From JAWKXU01 sp020446465 (lineage in GTDB: Bacteria > Pseudomonadota > Alphaproteobacteria > Sphingomonadales > Sphingomonadaceae): 64,000 nucleotides of DNA. Position numbers and translations under genes: made by a program. The notes beneath the pieces were generated by a model. That model saw only the letters and a program-made list of their open reading frames with translations, was not told the origin of the DNA and ran no database searches. This document shows, piece after piece, positions 27,124-38,372 of this stretch (position 1 is the first letter of the stretch; each line of letters begins with the position of its first letter). Location of the stretch: the NCBI GenBank assembly GCA_041396845.1, contig JAWKXU010000005.1, positions 124,001 through 188,000 of the forward strand, given 5' to 3'.

Positions 27124-27136
27124 TCTTTGACATTGT
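27124..27136 (+). promoter_or_regulatory. boxA-like element before 23S
   Basis: TCTTTGACATTGT is identical to the 13-mer in the 16S leader and probably maintains antitermination into 23S. Confidence 0.5.
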
Positions 27137-27299
27137 GAATGGGTTTTTAAATCGATGCCGTGGCGCATTGTATTATCGGTCTATGGACTGTGATGCGATG
27201 TGACACAACATTTAACAAATGTAATCTGGCTGAGATTATCGTCCGCACTATCTTAAGGCGCCAGGCATTTATGCAGGCCTGTCGTTGATGGTGTGGATT

Positions 27300-30094
<2,795 letters not shown>

Positions 30095-30202
30095 AATCCC
30101 ACCATCAACGACAGGCCTGCAAGGGCCCGTCCGATGAAGGACGATATGCAGCCAGATCACCCACATAAGCATCGATTTATACCCGTGACACGCCGGCTTC
30201 AT

Positions 30203-30320
30203 TGCTTGGTGACCATAGCGTCTGTGACCCACCCGATCCCATCTCGAACTCGGCCGTGAAACCGGACTGCGCCGATGGTACTAACGCTCAAGCGTTGGAA
30301 GAGTAGGTCGTCGCCAGGCA
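30203..30320 (+). rRNA. rrf: 5S ribosomal RNA
   Basis: The ends TGCTTGG and CCAGGCA pair. The interior has CCCACCCGATCCCATCTCGAAC, the normal 5S loop, in two adjoining pieces. Length is about 118 nt. Confidence 0.95.
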
Positions 30321-30363
30321 TTGTAGCCGACGTGAACACGAAAAACCCATTCATGATTTCTAC

Positions 30364-30400
30364 AAAAAGCCGCTGCCGGTGATCCGAGCGGCGGCTTTTT
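30364..30400 (+). terminator. Terminator-like hairpin between 5S and tRNA-Met
   Basis: AAAAAGCCGC pairs with GCGGCTTTTT across a loop of about 14 nt and is followed by T residues. Because the initiator tRNA lies beyond it, either some transcripts read through or the tRNA has its own promoter. Confidence 0.75.
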
Positions 30401-30412
30401 GGTATCTGGTGC

Positions 30413-30489
<77 letters not shown>

Positions 30490-30610
30490 TTGAAACCGAC
30501 ACTCCTGTAGCAAGCGCTGCGGGTTTTTTCGTTTTACTCACCTTTCCAACAGTTTGCCGCTCCATCCAGTCAACGATCGTGCGTAGTTGGCCATACAGCG
30601 TGTCGAAAAT

Positions 30611-30706
30611 CTAACCACGTTCCGGCCCTGGTGTCAGAACGATCTTCTCGATCAGCAGCCGCAAAGCCGCTGCTGTCGCAGGCCGTTCGTCGGGCTTGGC
30701 GAGGAC
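30611..30706 (-). pseudogene. Remnant of a serine recombinase C-terminus
   Basis: Reading the minus strand, the last codons give RPATAAALRLLIEKIVLTPG followed by PERG and stop. This matches the conserved C-terminal region of large serine recombinases found in proteobacterial mobile elements (a LIExIVLTP-type motif). The preceding frame shows no recombinase catalytic domain, and the usual tail after the motif is missing. It is therefore a fragment left after deletion. The identification rests on one motif. Confidence 0.5.
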
Positions 30707-30871
30707 GGTTGAAGGTCCGGCACTTTTGGTGTGCGACGCTTTGCCTGTCTTCGGCCTGTAAAAACTTACAGGGTCAGGAGTGTCGCCATACGATTTTCTA
30801 AGTCTCCCATAAGCTATTGAGACTATTATGATTAATAGAGAAATGGTCTGCTTATGGATGGCTAAAATATC

Positions 30872-31135
30872 CTGACAATCGACCAACTGGTTACGTCCTT
30901 TCCCGCCTTTGGCGAAAAGACTGTCCGATGGTGGATTTACAACGGCAAGAGCAACAGTTTCGAATCCTGCCTCATTCGCATTAACTCCCGCATCTACACA
31001 GATCGGGAGCGTTTTGTTGAATGGGTCGACAACCACCGGCCCGTCCCCGATGTGCGTGCGACGAACGGGAGCGACCGCCTGTCTGAAGGTTTTGAAAAGA
31101 CGCTTATCCGCATTAGGGTATGTTGCAAGACATAG
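30872..31135 (+). pseudogene. Remnant of an AlpA/excisionase-like small DNA-binding protein
   Basis: An open frame of about 87 codons begins at CTG 30872. The potential ATG at 30854 in this frame is cut off by a TAA three codons later. The translation LTIDQLVTSFPAFGEKTVRW followed by IYNGKSNSFESCLIRINSR, then YTDRERFVEWVD, resembles small helix-turn-helix proteins of integrated elements (pattern ...AFxxxxLRWxI...GxxxxIxRxGRxVxID...FxxWV). With no usable start and a non-family C-terminus it is probably broken. Confidence 0.45.
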
Positions 31136-31590
31136 CTGTAACGGACTTCTCGCGGCGAAGTTTTCCTCCCCGGTGGCAGTGCGCGGAAGCTGGGCAGTAA
31201 CTGGCATTGTATGCCAATGACCAAACCTAATCCCCGCAACCAACTTTACTTGGCAAAGGTCTTCTTCCCTCGGGACGGAGGCTTTTTGCTTTTCTGCGAA
31301 ATACGCAGTGTGCCTTTAACCGCGTTGTGCCGCGATCAATCCCAATCTGGTCTCAGACAGGGTTTGTTTTGGGGATTCGAATTGGAGTTATAATCGTGCC
31401 GAGCTTGGCGCGCTTGCGCGGAATCGTCCACGCCGCCTAATAACAATATGGAAAATCCTCTATATTGCCGCTAGCATGAAAAACGCCATGATTGACGGCC
31501 CATCAAACACGGGCTAATCGGCCCATAGGAAGCATTGATATTGGACATCTTGAGTTTTCAAGATGGAAAATTCAATCTTTCCAGCGTGTT
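31136..31590. other. Non-coding stretch with possible right att copy
   Basis: This 455-bp region between the HTH remnant and tRNA-Gly holds CCCCGCAACCA at 31232-31242, matching the tRNA-fMet 3' end. No convincing gene is present; a 60-codon plus-strand frame at 31211 lacks recognisable features. Confidence 0.4.
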
Positions 31591-31664
31591 GCGGGTGTAG
31601 CTCAATGGTAGAGCAGAAGCCTTCCAAGCTTACGACGAGGGTTCGATTCCCTTCACCCGCTCCA
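31591..31664 (+). tRNA. tRNA-Gly (anticodon TCC)
   Basis: This 74-nt gene has acceptor GCGGGTG / CACCCGC, anticodon loop CTTCCAA, T-arm GGGTTCGATTCCC and an encoded CCA after the T discriminator base. Confidence 0.97.
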
Positions 31665-31790
31665 GCCACAATCCAGAAACATCCTTGATCGTCTGTAAAA
31701 GGCACTCATTCATCCTATTATTAGCGCTAAATGCTTGCGGATGGATTTTGATGGGCCGGGTGTGATGTGAAACCATGGACTTCCATGCTC

Positions 31791-31895
31791 TTTAGTGTTT
31801 CGTCAAAAACTGAATTGGCAGTAGCGGTATAGTCTTTTGATATTCCTAGCTTATTATCCGAAGAAGCCTGTCAATTTTTTCGCGCAATACGTTAA
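31791..31895 (+). repeat. Dispersed double-hairpin repeat, copy F (degenerate)
   Basis: Order and spacing match copy B but with many changes: TTTAGTGTTTCGTCAAAAAC, then GGTATAGTCTTTTGATATTCC, CCGAAGAAGCCTGTCAATTTT, and a CGCAATACGTTAA end. It lies alone in the 400-bp gap between tRNA-Gly and the MarR gene. Confidence 0.6.
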
Positions 31896-32018
31896 TCGCC
31901 ACAAACCTGATGCTTGTCCGGTACGCCCAATTTTCAGCGAACCAAATAGTGCGCTGCACGCATTCCCATGCAATGTTGAATCGTAGCTTGGGGGGTAAAG
32001 GGGTGGACTTTTGATATT

Positions 32019-32034
32019 GATTGTTTATGCAATC
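32019..32034. promoter_or_regulatory. Inverted repeat upstream of the marR-type gene, probable operator
   Basis: GATTG-TTTATG-CAATC is a short palindrome in an A+T-rich block 31-46 bp before the likely GTG start, flanked by TGATATT and AATATCA arms. MarR proteins often repress their own efflux operons through such sites. Confidence 0.5.
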
Positions 32035-32064
32035 ATTGCATTGGCAATTAATATCAGGCGGAAT

Positions 32065-32535
32065 GTGAGTTACTACCGGTCAGACAACTTTCAGCCGTGT
32101 GAAGGCATCGGCTATCGGATCAAGCGTTTGCATCAGGTGGCCTACGCCTTGATCGAGCGGCGTTTCAGCGACCCTGATCTCAGCTTCACCCAATGGATTG
32201 CTCTTGTTCTCCTGCGGGGCGGGCAGGTCGATACATGCGCGGGACTGGCCGATTTCACCGGACATGATCGCGGCGCGACCACCCGGATGCTCGATGGGCT
32301 GGAAACCCGCGGCTTCGTGATACGAGAGCGTGATACCCTTGACCGCCGGATCGTAAGGCTTGTGCTGACCGAAGCAGGCGCCGATGCCTGCAAGGCACTG
32401 ACACCGCGCGTGATGGATTTCTGGAACGACGTGCTCGATGGTTTCGAACGGTCCGAGATCGACCGATTTCACGCCATGCTTGATGCTATCCAGCAGCGCG
32501 TTGATCAGATGGCTGAAACGGACACGCAGCCATGA
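32065..32535 (+). CDS. MarR family transcriptional regulator of the adjacent efflux operon
   Basis: The 156-residue winged-helix protein starts most plausibly at GTG 32065, since the sequence before it looks non-coding and holds the operator-like palindrome. The wHTH core has LSFTQWIALVLLRGG, the recognition-helix part GATTRMLDGLETRG, and the wing RERDTLDRRIVRLVLTEAG with the conserved DxRxxxLxLT pattern. It overlaps the OM channel gene by 4 bp, so the repressor is the first gene of the operon it likely controls. The inducer is unknown. Confidence 0.88.
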   Translation: MSYYRSDNFQPCEGIGYRIKRLHQVAYALIERRFSDPDLSFTQWIALVLLRGGQVDTCAGLADFTGHDRGATTRMLDGLETRGFVIRERDTLDRRIVRLVLTEAGADACKALTPRVMDFWNDVLDGFERSEIDRFHAMLDAIQQRVDQMAETDTQP

Positions 32536-33980
32536 TGCGCCGCGTCCGTTTTCTTCCCGCAGTGGCTTTGACCGCGCTGCTTGCAGCCTGCGCCGGCAAC
32601 CTTGCCGAGCCACGGCTGGCCCCGGTCACATCTTCCGACATGGGGCTTGGCGGCGAAACTGCGCCCGCCATCCCCGCTGCATGGTGGACGGACATGGGGG
32701 ATGCCCAGCTCGATCGCATCATGTCAGATGCGCTGGAGTCCAGCCCGGACCTCAGCATGGCAATGGCCCGACTGGATGCTGCGCGGGCCACGCTCGATAT
32801 GCGACGGTCAGATGGACGGCCGCAAGTGGATGTGGATGGTGATGAACAGCGAACCCGGCTGAGCGAGCATTATATCATACCGCCGCCTTATGGTGGATCG
32901 ACACAATGGATGGGGCAGATTCAGGCCAACCTTAGCTGGACTCTTGATTTCTGGGGCAAACAGGCCACTGCCGTCCGGCAGGCCAGTGCTTCTGCCAAGG
33001 CTGCCGCGCTTGATGCAGATGCGGCACGGCTGGCCCTGACCGGGGCCGTTGCCCAGACATACGTAGAACTGGTGCGGGCTGAGCGGATCATTGCCGTAAC
33101 CCGGACACGGATTGCTGAACGGCAAAACGCCTTGCAACTGACCAATGCCCGCGTGCGCGCCAGGCTGGCCTCGCAACTGGACGCCGAGGCAGTGCGCACC
33201 GAACTGTCACGGGCCGAACAGGAGCTTGTCCGCGCGCAAAGTCAGCGCAGTCTGGCCGTACACGCCTTGGCCGCTCTGGCTGGGCGGGGCGTCGATTATT
33301 ATGACACGATTGGCCCGGCCACGCTGAATCTGGATAGCGCGCTCCCCGTGCCAACCGTGCTGCCAGCCGATTTGCTGGCTCGTCGACCCGATATTGCGGC
33401 AGCTCTCGCCCGGATCGAGGCAGCACGGCAAGGCCGGGAACTGGCTCGCAAGGCATATTACCCTGACATCAATCTGGCAGGGCTGGTCGGTGTTCAGGCC
33501 CTGGGTCTCGACAAACTGTTTACTGGCGGCGCCGTGACTTATGGCGGCGGTGCGGCAATTCACTTGCCGATTTTCAATGGTGGCAGGCTGCGCGCTGAAC
33601 ATGGCCGCGCAACGGCAGATCTCGATACTGCGATCGCCGACTACAACGGGCAGGTTGTCAGGGCTGTGCGCGACGCTGCCGACGCGCTCACCAGCGTCAG
33701 TTCCAGTGCAGACGATCTTACCGCCCAGCGGAACATCACCCACGGGTTGAGCGAGACCCGCCGCCTCAATCGCATTCGCATGAACAGCGGGCTGGATTCG
33801 CGCCTCGATATTGTCGCGTCGGAACTGCGCCTGCTCGAAGCAGAAGTGGCGACCGCCAATCTCGAAGCGGAAAGCGTGCTTGCCCGCATCAGGTTGCTTG
33901 TCGCGCTGGGCGGGGATTTCCCGACCAGTGCTCCGGCCAGTTCCTCCAATCCTCCCGAAAGAAAGTCCGACAATGGCTGA
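32532..33980 (+). CDS. Outer-membrane efflux lipoprotein, NodT/TolC family
   Basis: The 482-residue product has a lipoprotein signal with lipobox LLAAC (about residue 20), then two OEP repeats with long coiled-coil segments. Family marks are WWTDMGDAQLD, LDFWGKQATAVRQA and LLARRPDIAAALARIEAA. It forms the outer-membrane duct of the tripartite pump made with the two downstream genes. It is coupled to marR by overlapping codons (ATGATG) and overlaps emrA by 8 bp. Confidence 0.94.
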   Translation: MMRRVRFLPAVALTALLAACAGNLAEPRLAPVTSSDMGLGGETAPAIPAAWWTDMGDAQLDRIMSDALESSPDLSMAMARLDAARATLDMRRSDGRPQVDVDGDEQRTRLSEHYIIPPPYGGSTQWMGQIQANLSWTLDFWGKQATAVRQASASAKAAALDADAARLALTGAVAQTYVELVRAERIIAVTRTRIAERQNALQLTNARVRARLASQLDAEAVRTELSRAEQELVRAQSQRSLAVHALAALAGRGVDYYDTIGPATLNLDSALPVPTVLPADLLARRPDIAAALARIEAARQGRELARKAYYPDINLAGLVGVQALGLDKLFTGGAVTYGGGAAIHLPIFNGGRLRAEHGRATADLDTAIADYNGQVVRAVRDAADALTSVSSSADDLTAQRNITHGLSETRRLNRIRMNSGLDSRLDIVASELRLLEAEVATANLEAESVLARIRLLVALGGDFPTSAPASSSNPPERKSDNG

Positions 33981-35163
33981 CGCCGCAACTCCCACCCTTG
34001 CGACTGGCGAAGACACAGCGCCAGCACGCGGCAATTCGGCATTGCGCCGCCGCCTGTTGCTGATCGTTGCTGCGCTCGTTGTTATTCTGGCAATTGCCTA
34101 TCTGGTCATTTTTGTCTTGCTCGCCCCCGCGAGCGAAGAAACCGACGATGCCTACGTTGCAGGCGATGTTGTCAGCATTACCGCCCGCGATCCGGGTGTG
34201 GTGATGTCGCTGCTGGCAGATGATACGCAGACAGTCCGGGCTGGCGAACCGCTTTTAAAGCTGGACCCGACAACAGCCGATGTCAGCCTTGCGGCCGCTG
34301 CTGCTGAACTGGGCAAGGCTGTGCGCAGTTTCCGGGCCGTCACCAGCCAAGTGAGCAGCGGCGATGCCGCCGTTGTCCAGGCAGAAGCAGAACTGACCAA
34401 GGCCCGCAACGATCTCGCCCGGCGCGCATCGGCAGCCGCCGCCGGGGCAGTTTCTGGCGAAGAACTGGCACATGCGCGCGATGCCGTGAAGGTCGCGAAC
34501 GCAAACCTCGCTCTGGCGCGCAGCCAGCGGGCGCAGGCGCAAAGCACAATTCAGGGCACCAGCGTTGCCAACAATCCGGCAGTGCTGGCCGCAATCGCCC
34601 ACTATCGTCAGGCCGCGATCATGCGTGGCCACATGGATATCAATACGCCGGTGGATGGCGTTGTGGCCAAACGCAATGTGCAGATCGGTCAGCAAGTCGA
34701 AAAAGGCGATCCGCTCATGGCAGTGGTGCCGCTGCACAAGGTCTGGATCGATGCGAACTTCCGCGAGACGCAGCTCGAAGATATCCGTATCGGCCAGCCG
34801 GTAAAGATCACGACCGATACCTATGGCAGTGATACCGTGTTCCATGGCCGTGTAGCCGGTATCAGCCCCGGTAGCGGCAATGCCTTTGCCCTGCTGCCTC
34901 CACAGAACGCCAGCGGCAACTGGATCAAGATTGTGCAACGCCTGCCGGTCCGCATCGAGCTGAACCCGTCGGAACTGGACAAGGCCCCGCTGCGGATTGG
35001 CCTGTCGGTAAAGGTCGAGGTCGATACGACCGATACCAAGGGCGCCCTGATCGGCGCACCGGCCCGCAAAATCTATGCCGACCAGGACAGCGATGGGAGC
35101 AATCCTGCTGTCGAGCAGGAAATAGCCCGGATTATCGCCGCCAACAGCGGAGGCCGCAGGTGA
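33973..35163 (+). CDS. emrA: EmrA-type membrane fusion protein of a drug efflux pump
   Basis: The 396-residue product has one N-terminal membrane segment (about 28-50), followed by SEETDDAYVAGDVVSITARD, the standard HlyD/EmrA start of the beta-barrel and lipoyl domains. A coiled coil with Ala/Lys/Glu repeats follows, then INTPVDGVVAKRNVQIGQQV. It joins EmrB in the inner membrane to the NodT-like channel. ATG 33973 overlaps the preceding gene by 8 bp, and the next gene starts at GTG overlapping its TGA. Confidence 0.94.
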   Translation: MADAATPTLATGEDTAPARGNSALRRRLLLIVAALVVILAIAYLVIFVLLAPASEETDDAYVAGDVVSITARDPGVVMSLLADDTQTVRAGEPLLKLDPTTADVSLAAAAAELGKAVRSFRAVTSQVSSGDAAVVQAEAELTKARNDLARRASAAAAGAVSGEELAHARDAVKVANANLALARSQRAQAQSTIQGTSVANNPAVLAAIAHYRQAAIMRGHMDINTPVDGVVAKRNVQIGQQVEKGDPLMAVVPLHKVWIDANFRETQLEDIRIGQPVKITTDTYGSDTVFHGRVAGISPGSGNAFALLPPQNASGNWIKIVQRLPVRIELNPSELDKAPLRIGLSVKVEVDTTDTKGALIGAPARKIYADQDSDGSNPAVEQEIARIIAANSGGRR

Positions 35164-36695
35164 GCGATGCCTCCGGCAGTGGCGGTGCAATGCGCCCGCT
35201 GCATGGCCCGGTGCTTGCCGTCACGGCGATAGCGCTGGCGCTGGGCACTTTCATGCAAGTGCTCGATTCCACAATTGCCAATGTTTCCCTGCCGACAATC
35301 GCCGGCAATCTGGGCGTCAGTTCGGACAATTCGACCTGGGTTATTACATCGTTCGCCGTCGCCAACGGCGTGGCCGTTCCGTTGACCGGCTGGCTGATGG
35401 GCCGGTTCGGCGTGGTCCGCTCATTCGTGTGGTCAGTTTCGCTTTTTACGCTGGCGTCCCTGCTGTGCGGCATAGCCTGGAGCCTGAATTCGCTGATCGT
35501 GTTTCGTATCATCCAGGGCGCGGTTTCCGGCCCGATGATTCCCGGTAGCCAGGCTTTGCTGATCTCCATTTTCCCGCCGAACAAGCGATCAACCGCACTG
35601 GGGATCTGGTCCATGACGACATTGGTCGCCCCCGTTGCCGGTCCGATCCTTGGTGGCTGGATTTGCGATAACTATCACTGGAGCTGGATCTTCCTGATCA
35701 ATCTGCCTGTGGGACTGGCCTGTGCCTTTCTGACGAAGGTAAATCTGGCATCACGCGAAACGCCAACGCAAAAACTGCCGATCGACACGATCGGTGTGGC
35801 GCTGTTGATCGTCTGGGTCGGAGCGCTGCAGATCATGCTCGATCTCGGAAAGAACGAAGACTGGTTTCATTCCACCACCATCGTCGTCATGGCGATCATT
35901 GCGGCGATCGGCTTTGTTGTCTGGGTCGTATGGGAAATGACCGATGAGAACCCGGCGGTTGACCTGTCACTGTTCCGCAGCCGCAACTTTTCCCTTGGAA
36001 CGCTGGCGTTCTGCCTTGGCTATGCGCTGTTTTTCGCCAATGTCCTGCTTCTGCCGCTGTGGCAGCAGACACAACTGGGCTACACGGCGACGTGGGCCGG
36101 ACTGGTGGCGGCGCCCAGCGGTGCGGTTGCCGTCGTGCTGGCACCTTTCATGGCGCGTATCAGCAACAAGGTTGATCCACGTTGGCTGGCCACGGTCGCC
36201 TTCGTGGCATTTGCAGTCTCCTATTTCATGCGCGCCAACTTTACCGCGCAGACGACATTCTTCGATTTCACGCTCCCCATGATGGTTCAGGGCATTTCGA
36301 TGAGCGTCTTCTTCATCGCGATGATCCATATCCAGCTTGACGGGATTGCAGCCAAGGACATTCCGTCAGCCACCGGCATTTCCAATTTCGCCCGGATTAC
36401 AGCGGCCAGCTTTGCAGCCTCCATTATCACGACTGCATGGGACCGGCGCGAAGCCCTGCATCAGAGCCGCATGGTCGACGTTGTTCACCCCGGCGCACCC
36501 GCATTCGATGCCGCCATGCGCGGGCTGGAAAGTCTCGGCGCCAGTTCATTGCAAGGCTCAGCGATCATAATGCGTGAGATTGTCGTGCAGGCCTATCTGC
36601 TGGCGTCGACAGACCTGTTTTATATATGCGGCTGGCTATCGCTATTCATGATTGGCGTCTTGTGGCTGACCAGCAAGCCCAAACCGCATGGATGA
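35160..36695 (+). CDS. emrB: EmrB/QacA (DHA2) family drug:H+ antiporter
   Basis: The 511-residue product has 14 predicted membrane helices. The DHA2 marks are present: FMQVLDSTIANVSLPTIAGN near the start, then GWLMGRFGVVRSF, and the motif C region PVAGPILGGWICDNYHWSW. GTG 35160 overlaps the emrA stop (GTGA). With EmrA and the NodT-like protein it makes a pump for hydrophobic toxicants, probably derepressed through the MarR protein. A degenerate hairpin repeat follows 3 bp after the stop. Confidence 0.95.
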   Translation: MSDASGSGGAMRPLHGPVLAVTAIALALGTFMQVLDSTIANVSLPTIAGNLGVSSDNSTWVITSFAVANGVAVPLTGWLMGRFGVVRSFVWSVSLFTLASLLCGIAWSLNSLIVFRIIQGAVSGPMIPGSQALLISIFPPNKRSTALGIWSMTTLVAPVAGPILGGWICDNYHWSWIFLINLPVGLACAFLTKVNLASRETPTQKLPIDTIGVALLIVWVGALQIMLDLGKNEDWFHSTTIVVMAIIAAIGFVVWVVWEMTDENPAVDLSLFRSRNFSLGTLAFCLGYALFFANVLLLPLWQQTQLGYTATWAGLVAAPSGAVAVVLAPFMARISNKVDPRWLATVAFVAFAVSYFMRANFTAQTTFFDFTLPMMVQGISMSVFFIAMIHIQLDGIAAKDIPSATGISNFARITAASFAASIITTAWDRREALHQSRMVDVVHPGAPAFDAAMRGLESLGASSLQGSAIIMREIVVQAYLLASTDLFYICGWLSLFMIGVLWLTSKPKPHG

Positions 36696-36697
36696 AA

Positions 36698-36727
36698 CAT
36701 TTCAAGAAAGAAGCTGATAGCCTTTAC
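36698..36727 (-). repeat. Dispersed repeat, copy G (short degenerate half)
   Basis: CATTTCAAGAAAGAAGCTGA then TAGCCTTT matches the right-hairpin half of copy E (CATTTCGAGAAAAAGTTGTT then AGACTTTTT) with several changes. It lies directly after emrB, the same position as other copies. Confidence 0.4.
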
Positions 36728-36731
36728 CCCG

Positions 36732-37958
36732 CTACGACCCTGACGCTGCAGCCTCATTTTCGGCATGATCTGACTGGAACAGGCGGGCAACAAGGTTGCT
36801 GTCGGTCGTGTCCTCGCCCGTCACGGCCATAGCCAGCAATTCACTGCCCAGAATTGTCGGTGCTATCACAACATCCGGGCCGACCCGTTTTACCCGCTGG
36901 AGATTGCGCGCGTCGTTGACCGCAACAACGGTTTTGAGATTCTTGCTCAGCTCCTTGGCGGCGAGAACAACAAAGGCATTGTTGGCGTCGTCGTCTCCCA
37001 GCGCGAGTATGGCTTCGGCATCCGCGCAGTCGGCCTGTTTCAATATGTCGAGATCGTTTGCGCTGCCGACGATATATTCCACGCCGTCCATGCGATTTTC
37101 TGGCTCGTTGATCGTGATAAACAGGGCTTTCTTTCCCCGGGATACCAGCTCTCGATACGTATTGAGCGCCAGTGCTGACTGGCTGACGATTACATAATGG
37201 CCGGATTGCTTCATGAACTTTCCCCGCCCCTTCAGTATGGATTGAAAACGGTGCTGGATGAGAGGGATCAGCACTGTGCTTAACGACGTTGCAAATATCG
37301 TGATCCCAAGGATGATAAGCGAGACGACGTAAAGCCTTGCTTCGGGTGTTACGGGCTGAATATCGCCATATCCAACCGTCGACATCGTCACGACCGAGAA
37401 ATACAGCGCCGTGCTGAAATCCGCGATGGCCGGGGAAAACTGTTTACCCAGCAGGAAACTTCCCAGCACGCCGTAAGCCAGCAACATGGCGATGCTGCCC
37501 AGCGAGAATATCGTGGCGGCAATCACGCTGCTGTGATCGAAATGGTTACGAAAACGGATCAGGAATGCGAGCAGCACCATCTGATACAGAACGAGCGCAC
37601 CACTCGTATCGCGGGTTAAAAGCCAAAGCCCGAGGTTGATTGTCAACACGCCCGAAATGACGACCCAGGCAAGGCGCGACCGCATCAACAGGCCAATGGC
37701 CATAGTGACGGCAAAGACGCCTGAAATCATCCGGTGGGCGCCCGACATGATCCCCGCGATAACCTTGTCGGACAGCAGGATCAGGGTATCGAGAGAAAAC
37801 CCGCCTGCAACAATCTGCGCGGTCAGCCCACCCAGCTGGATAGCCCCCAGAAGCAATGCACCGGCCGCTGCGATGAAGTGCGGAGAGCTGTATATGGCGT
37901 CGCGCCAGCGCGCTGCAATTTGCGCGACGTTCAACCCGTTTGATCCAATCTTTCCCAA
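36732..37958 (-). CDS. Voltage-gated-type potassium channel with TrkA-N domain (Kch-like)
   Basis: The 408-residue product has six predicted membrane helices, the pore signature TMSTVGYGDIQP, and a cytoplasmic Rossmann (RCK/TrkA-N) domain starting HYVIVSQSALALNTYRELVS with a later ILALGDDDANNAFVVLAA. It should conduct K+ across the inner membrane, gated by a nucleotide or ion bound to the RCK domain. It is convergent with emrB. Its upstream region faces katG. Confidence 0.9.
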   Translation of the reverse strand: MGKIGSNGLNVAQIAARWRDAIYSSPHFIAAAGALLLGAIQLGGLTAQIVAGGFSLDTLILLSDKVIAGIMSGAHRMISGVFAVTMAIGLLMRSRLAWVVISGVLTINLGLWLLTRDTSGALVLYQMVLLAFLIRFRNHFDHSSVIAATIFSLGSIAMLLAYGVLGSFLLGKQFSPAIADFSTALYFSVVTMSTVGYGDIQPVTPEARLYVVSLIILGITIFATSLSTVLIPLIQHRFQSILKGRGKFMKQSGHYVIVSQSALALNTYRELVSRGKKALFITINEPENRMDGVEYIVGSANDLDILKQADCADAEAILALGDDDANNAFVVLAAKELSKNLKTVVAVNDARNLQRVKRVGPDVVIAPTILGSELLAMAVTGEDTTDSNLVARLFQSDHAENEAAASGS

Positions 37959-38372
37959 GCCGTTTACCTTGAAATTAGGCTATTTTCCTTTCGCATAATG
38001 CAAAATCCGGGCGTTGGCCGCAATACCGGGCCATGTGCCACCAGCGCGCGGCATATCGTCGGCACCGCCGTTCACCATTAAGCCTGAGCCTAGGCAGGGC
38101 CGCGGGAACGAGGAAGTTCTCCAGCCCATCGCTTCGTCTGACAATATCGGCAAGCGTGTAGCGGTCCAGTGTTGCAGCGAAGGCGGGTGCAAGCCCTGAA
38201 AGACCGGAACCAGGCCCACTGATACATATTAATGTTATTGCTAAGTTTTTACCGATTAAGTGGATTTGTCGATTTCTGTAACGAGGAAATCACGCTGGCC
38301 TGTGCAATGCGGCAGGAGTAGCCAATGTCCGGGTCTGGCATTGTTCAGGCTGAACAGGAGGAGAGCTTACTC
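37959..38372. other. Intergenic region between the K+ channel and katG
   Basis: This 414-bp gap holds the channel promoter (minus strand), a decayed Rrf2-type fragment (38090-38217), and an A+T-rich segment around 38220-38260 that is probably the katG promoter. No intact gene is seen. Confidence 0.5.
38090..38217 (-). pseudogene. Fragment resembling the C-terminus of an Rrf2-family regulator
   Basis: On the minus strand one frame reads GPGSGLSGLAPAFAATLDRY followed by TLADIVRRSDGLENFL. The LDRYTLADIV stretch is the conserved end of the NsrR/Rrf2 dimerisation helix (compare LGRYTLADILARKGDF in the nsrR at 42891). No DNA-binding domain or Fe-S cysteines are found upstream, so only a scrap remains. 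Identification is by eye on about 12 residues. Confidence 0.35.

Noticed and set aside
30490..30540. Second terminator after tRNA-fMet
   Set aside because: A T run follows TGCGGG, but the only pairing partner lies inside the tRNA acceptor stem, so a separate terminator is not supported.
38090..38220. Cobalamin-riboswitch-like appearance of the G/C-rich stretch before katG
   Set aside because: The B12-box core is not present and the minus-strand reading as an Rrf2 fragment explains the sequence better.
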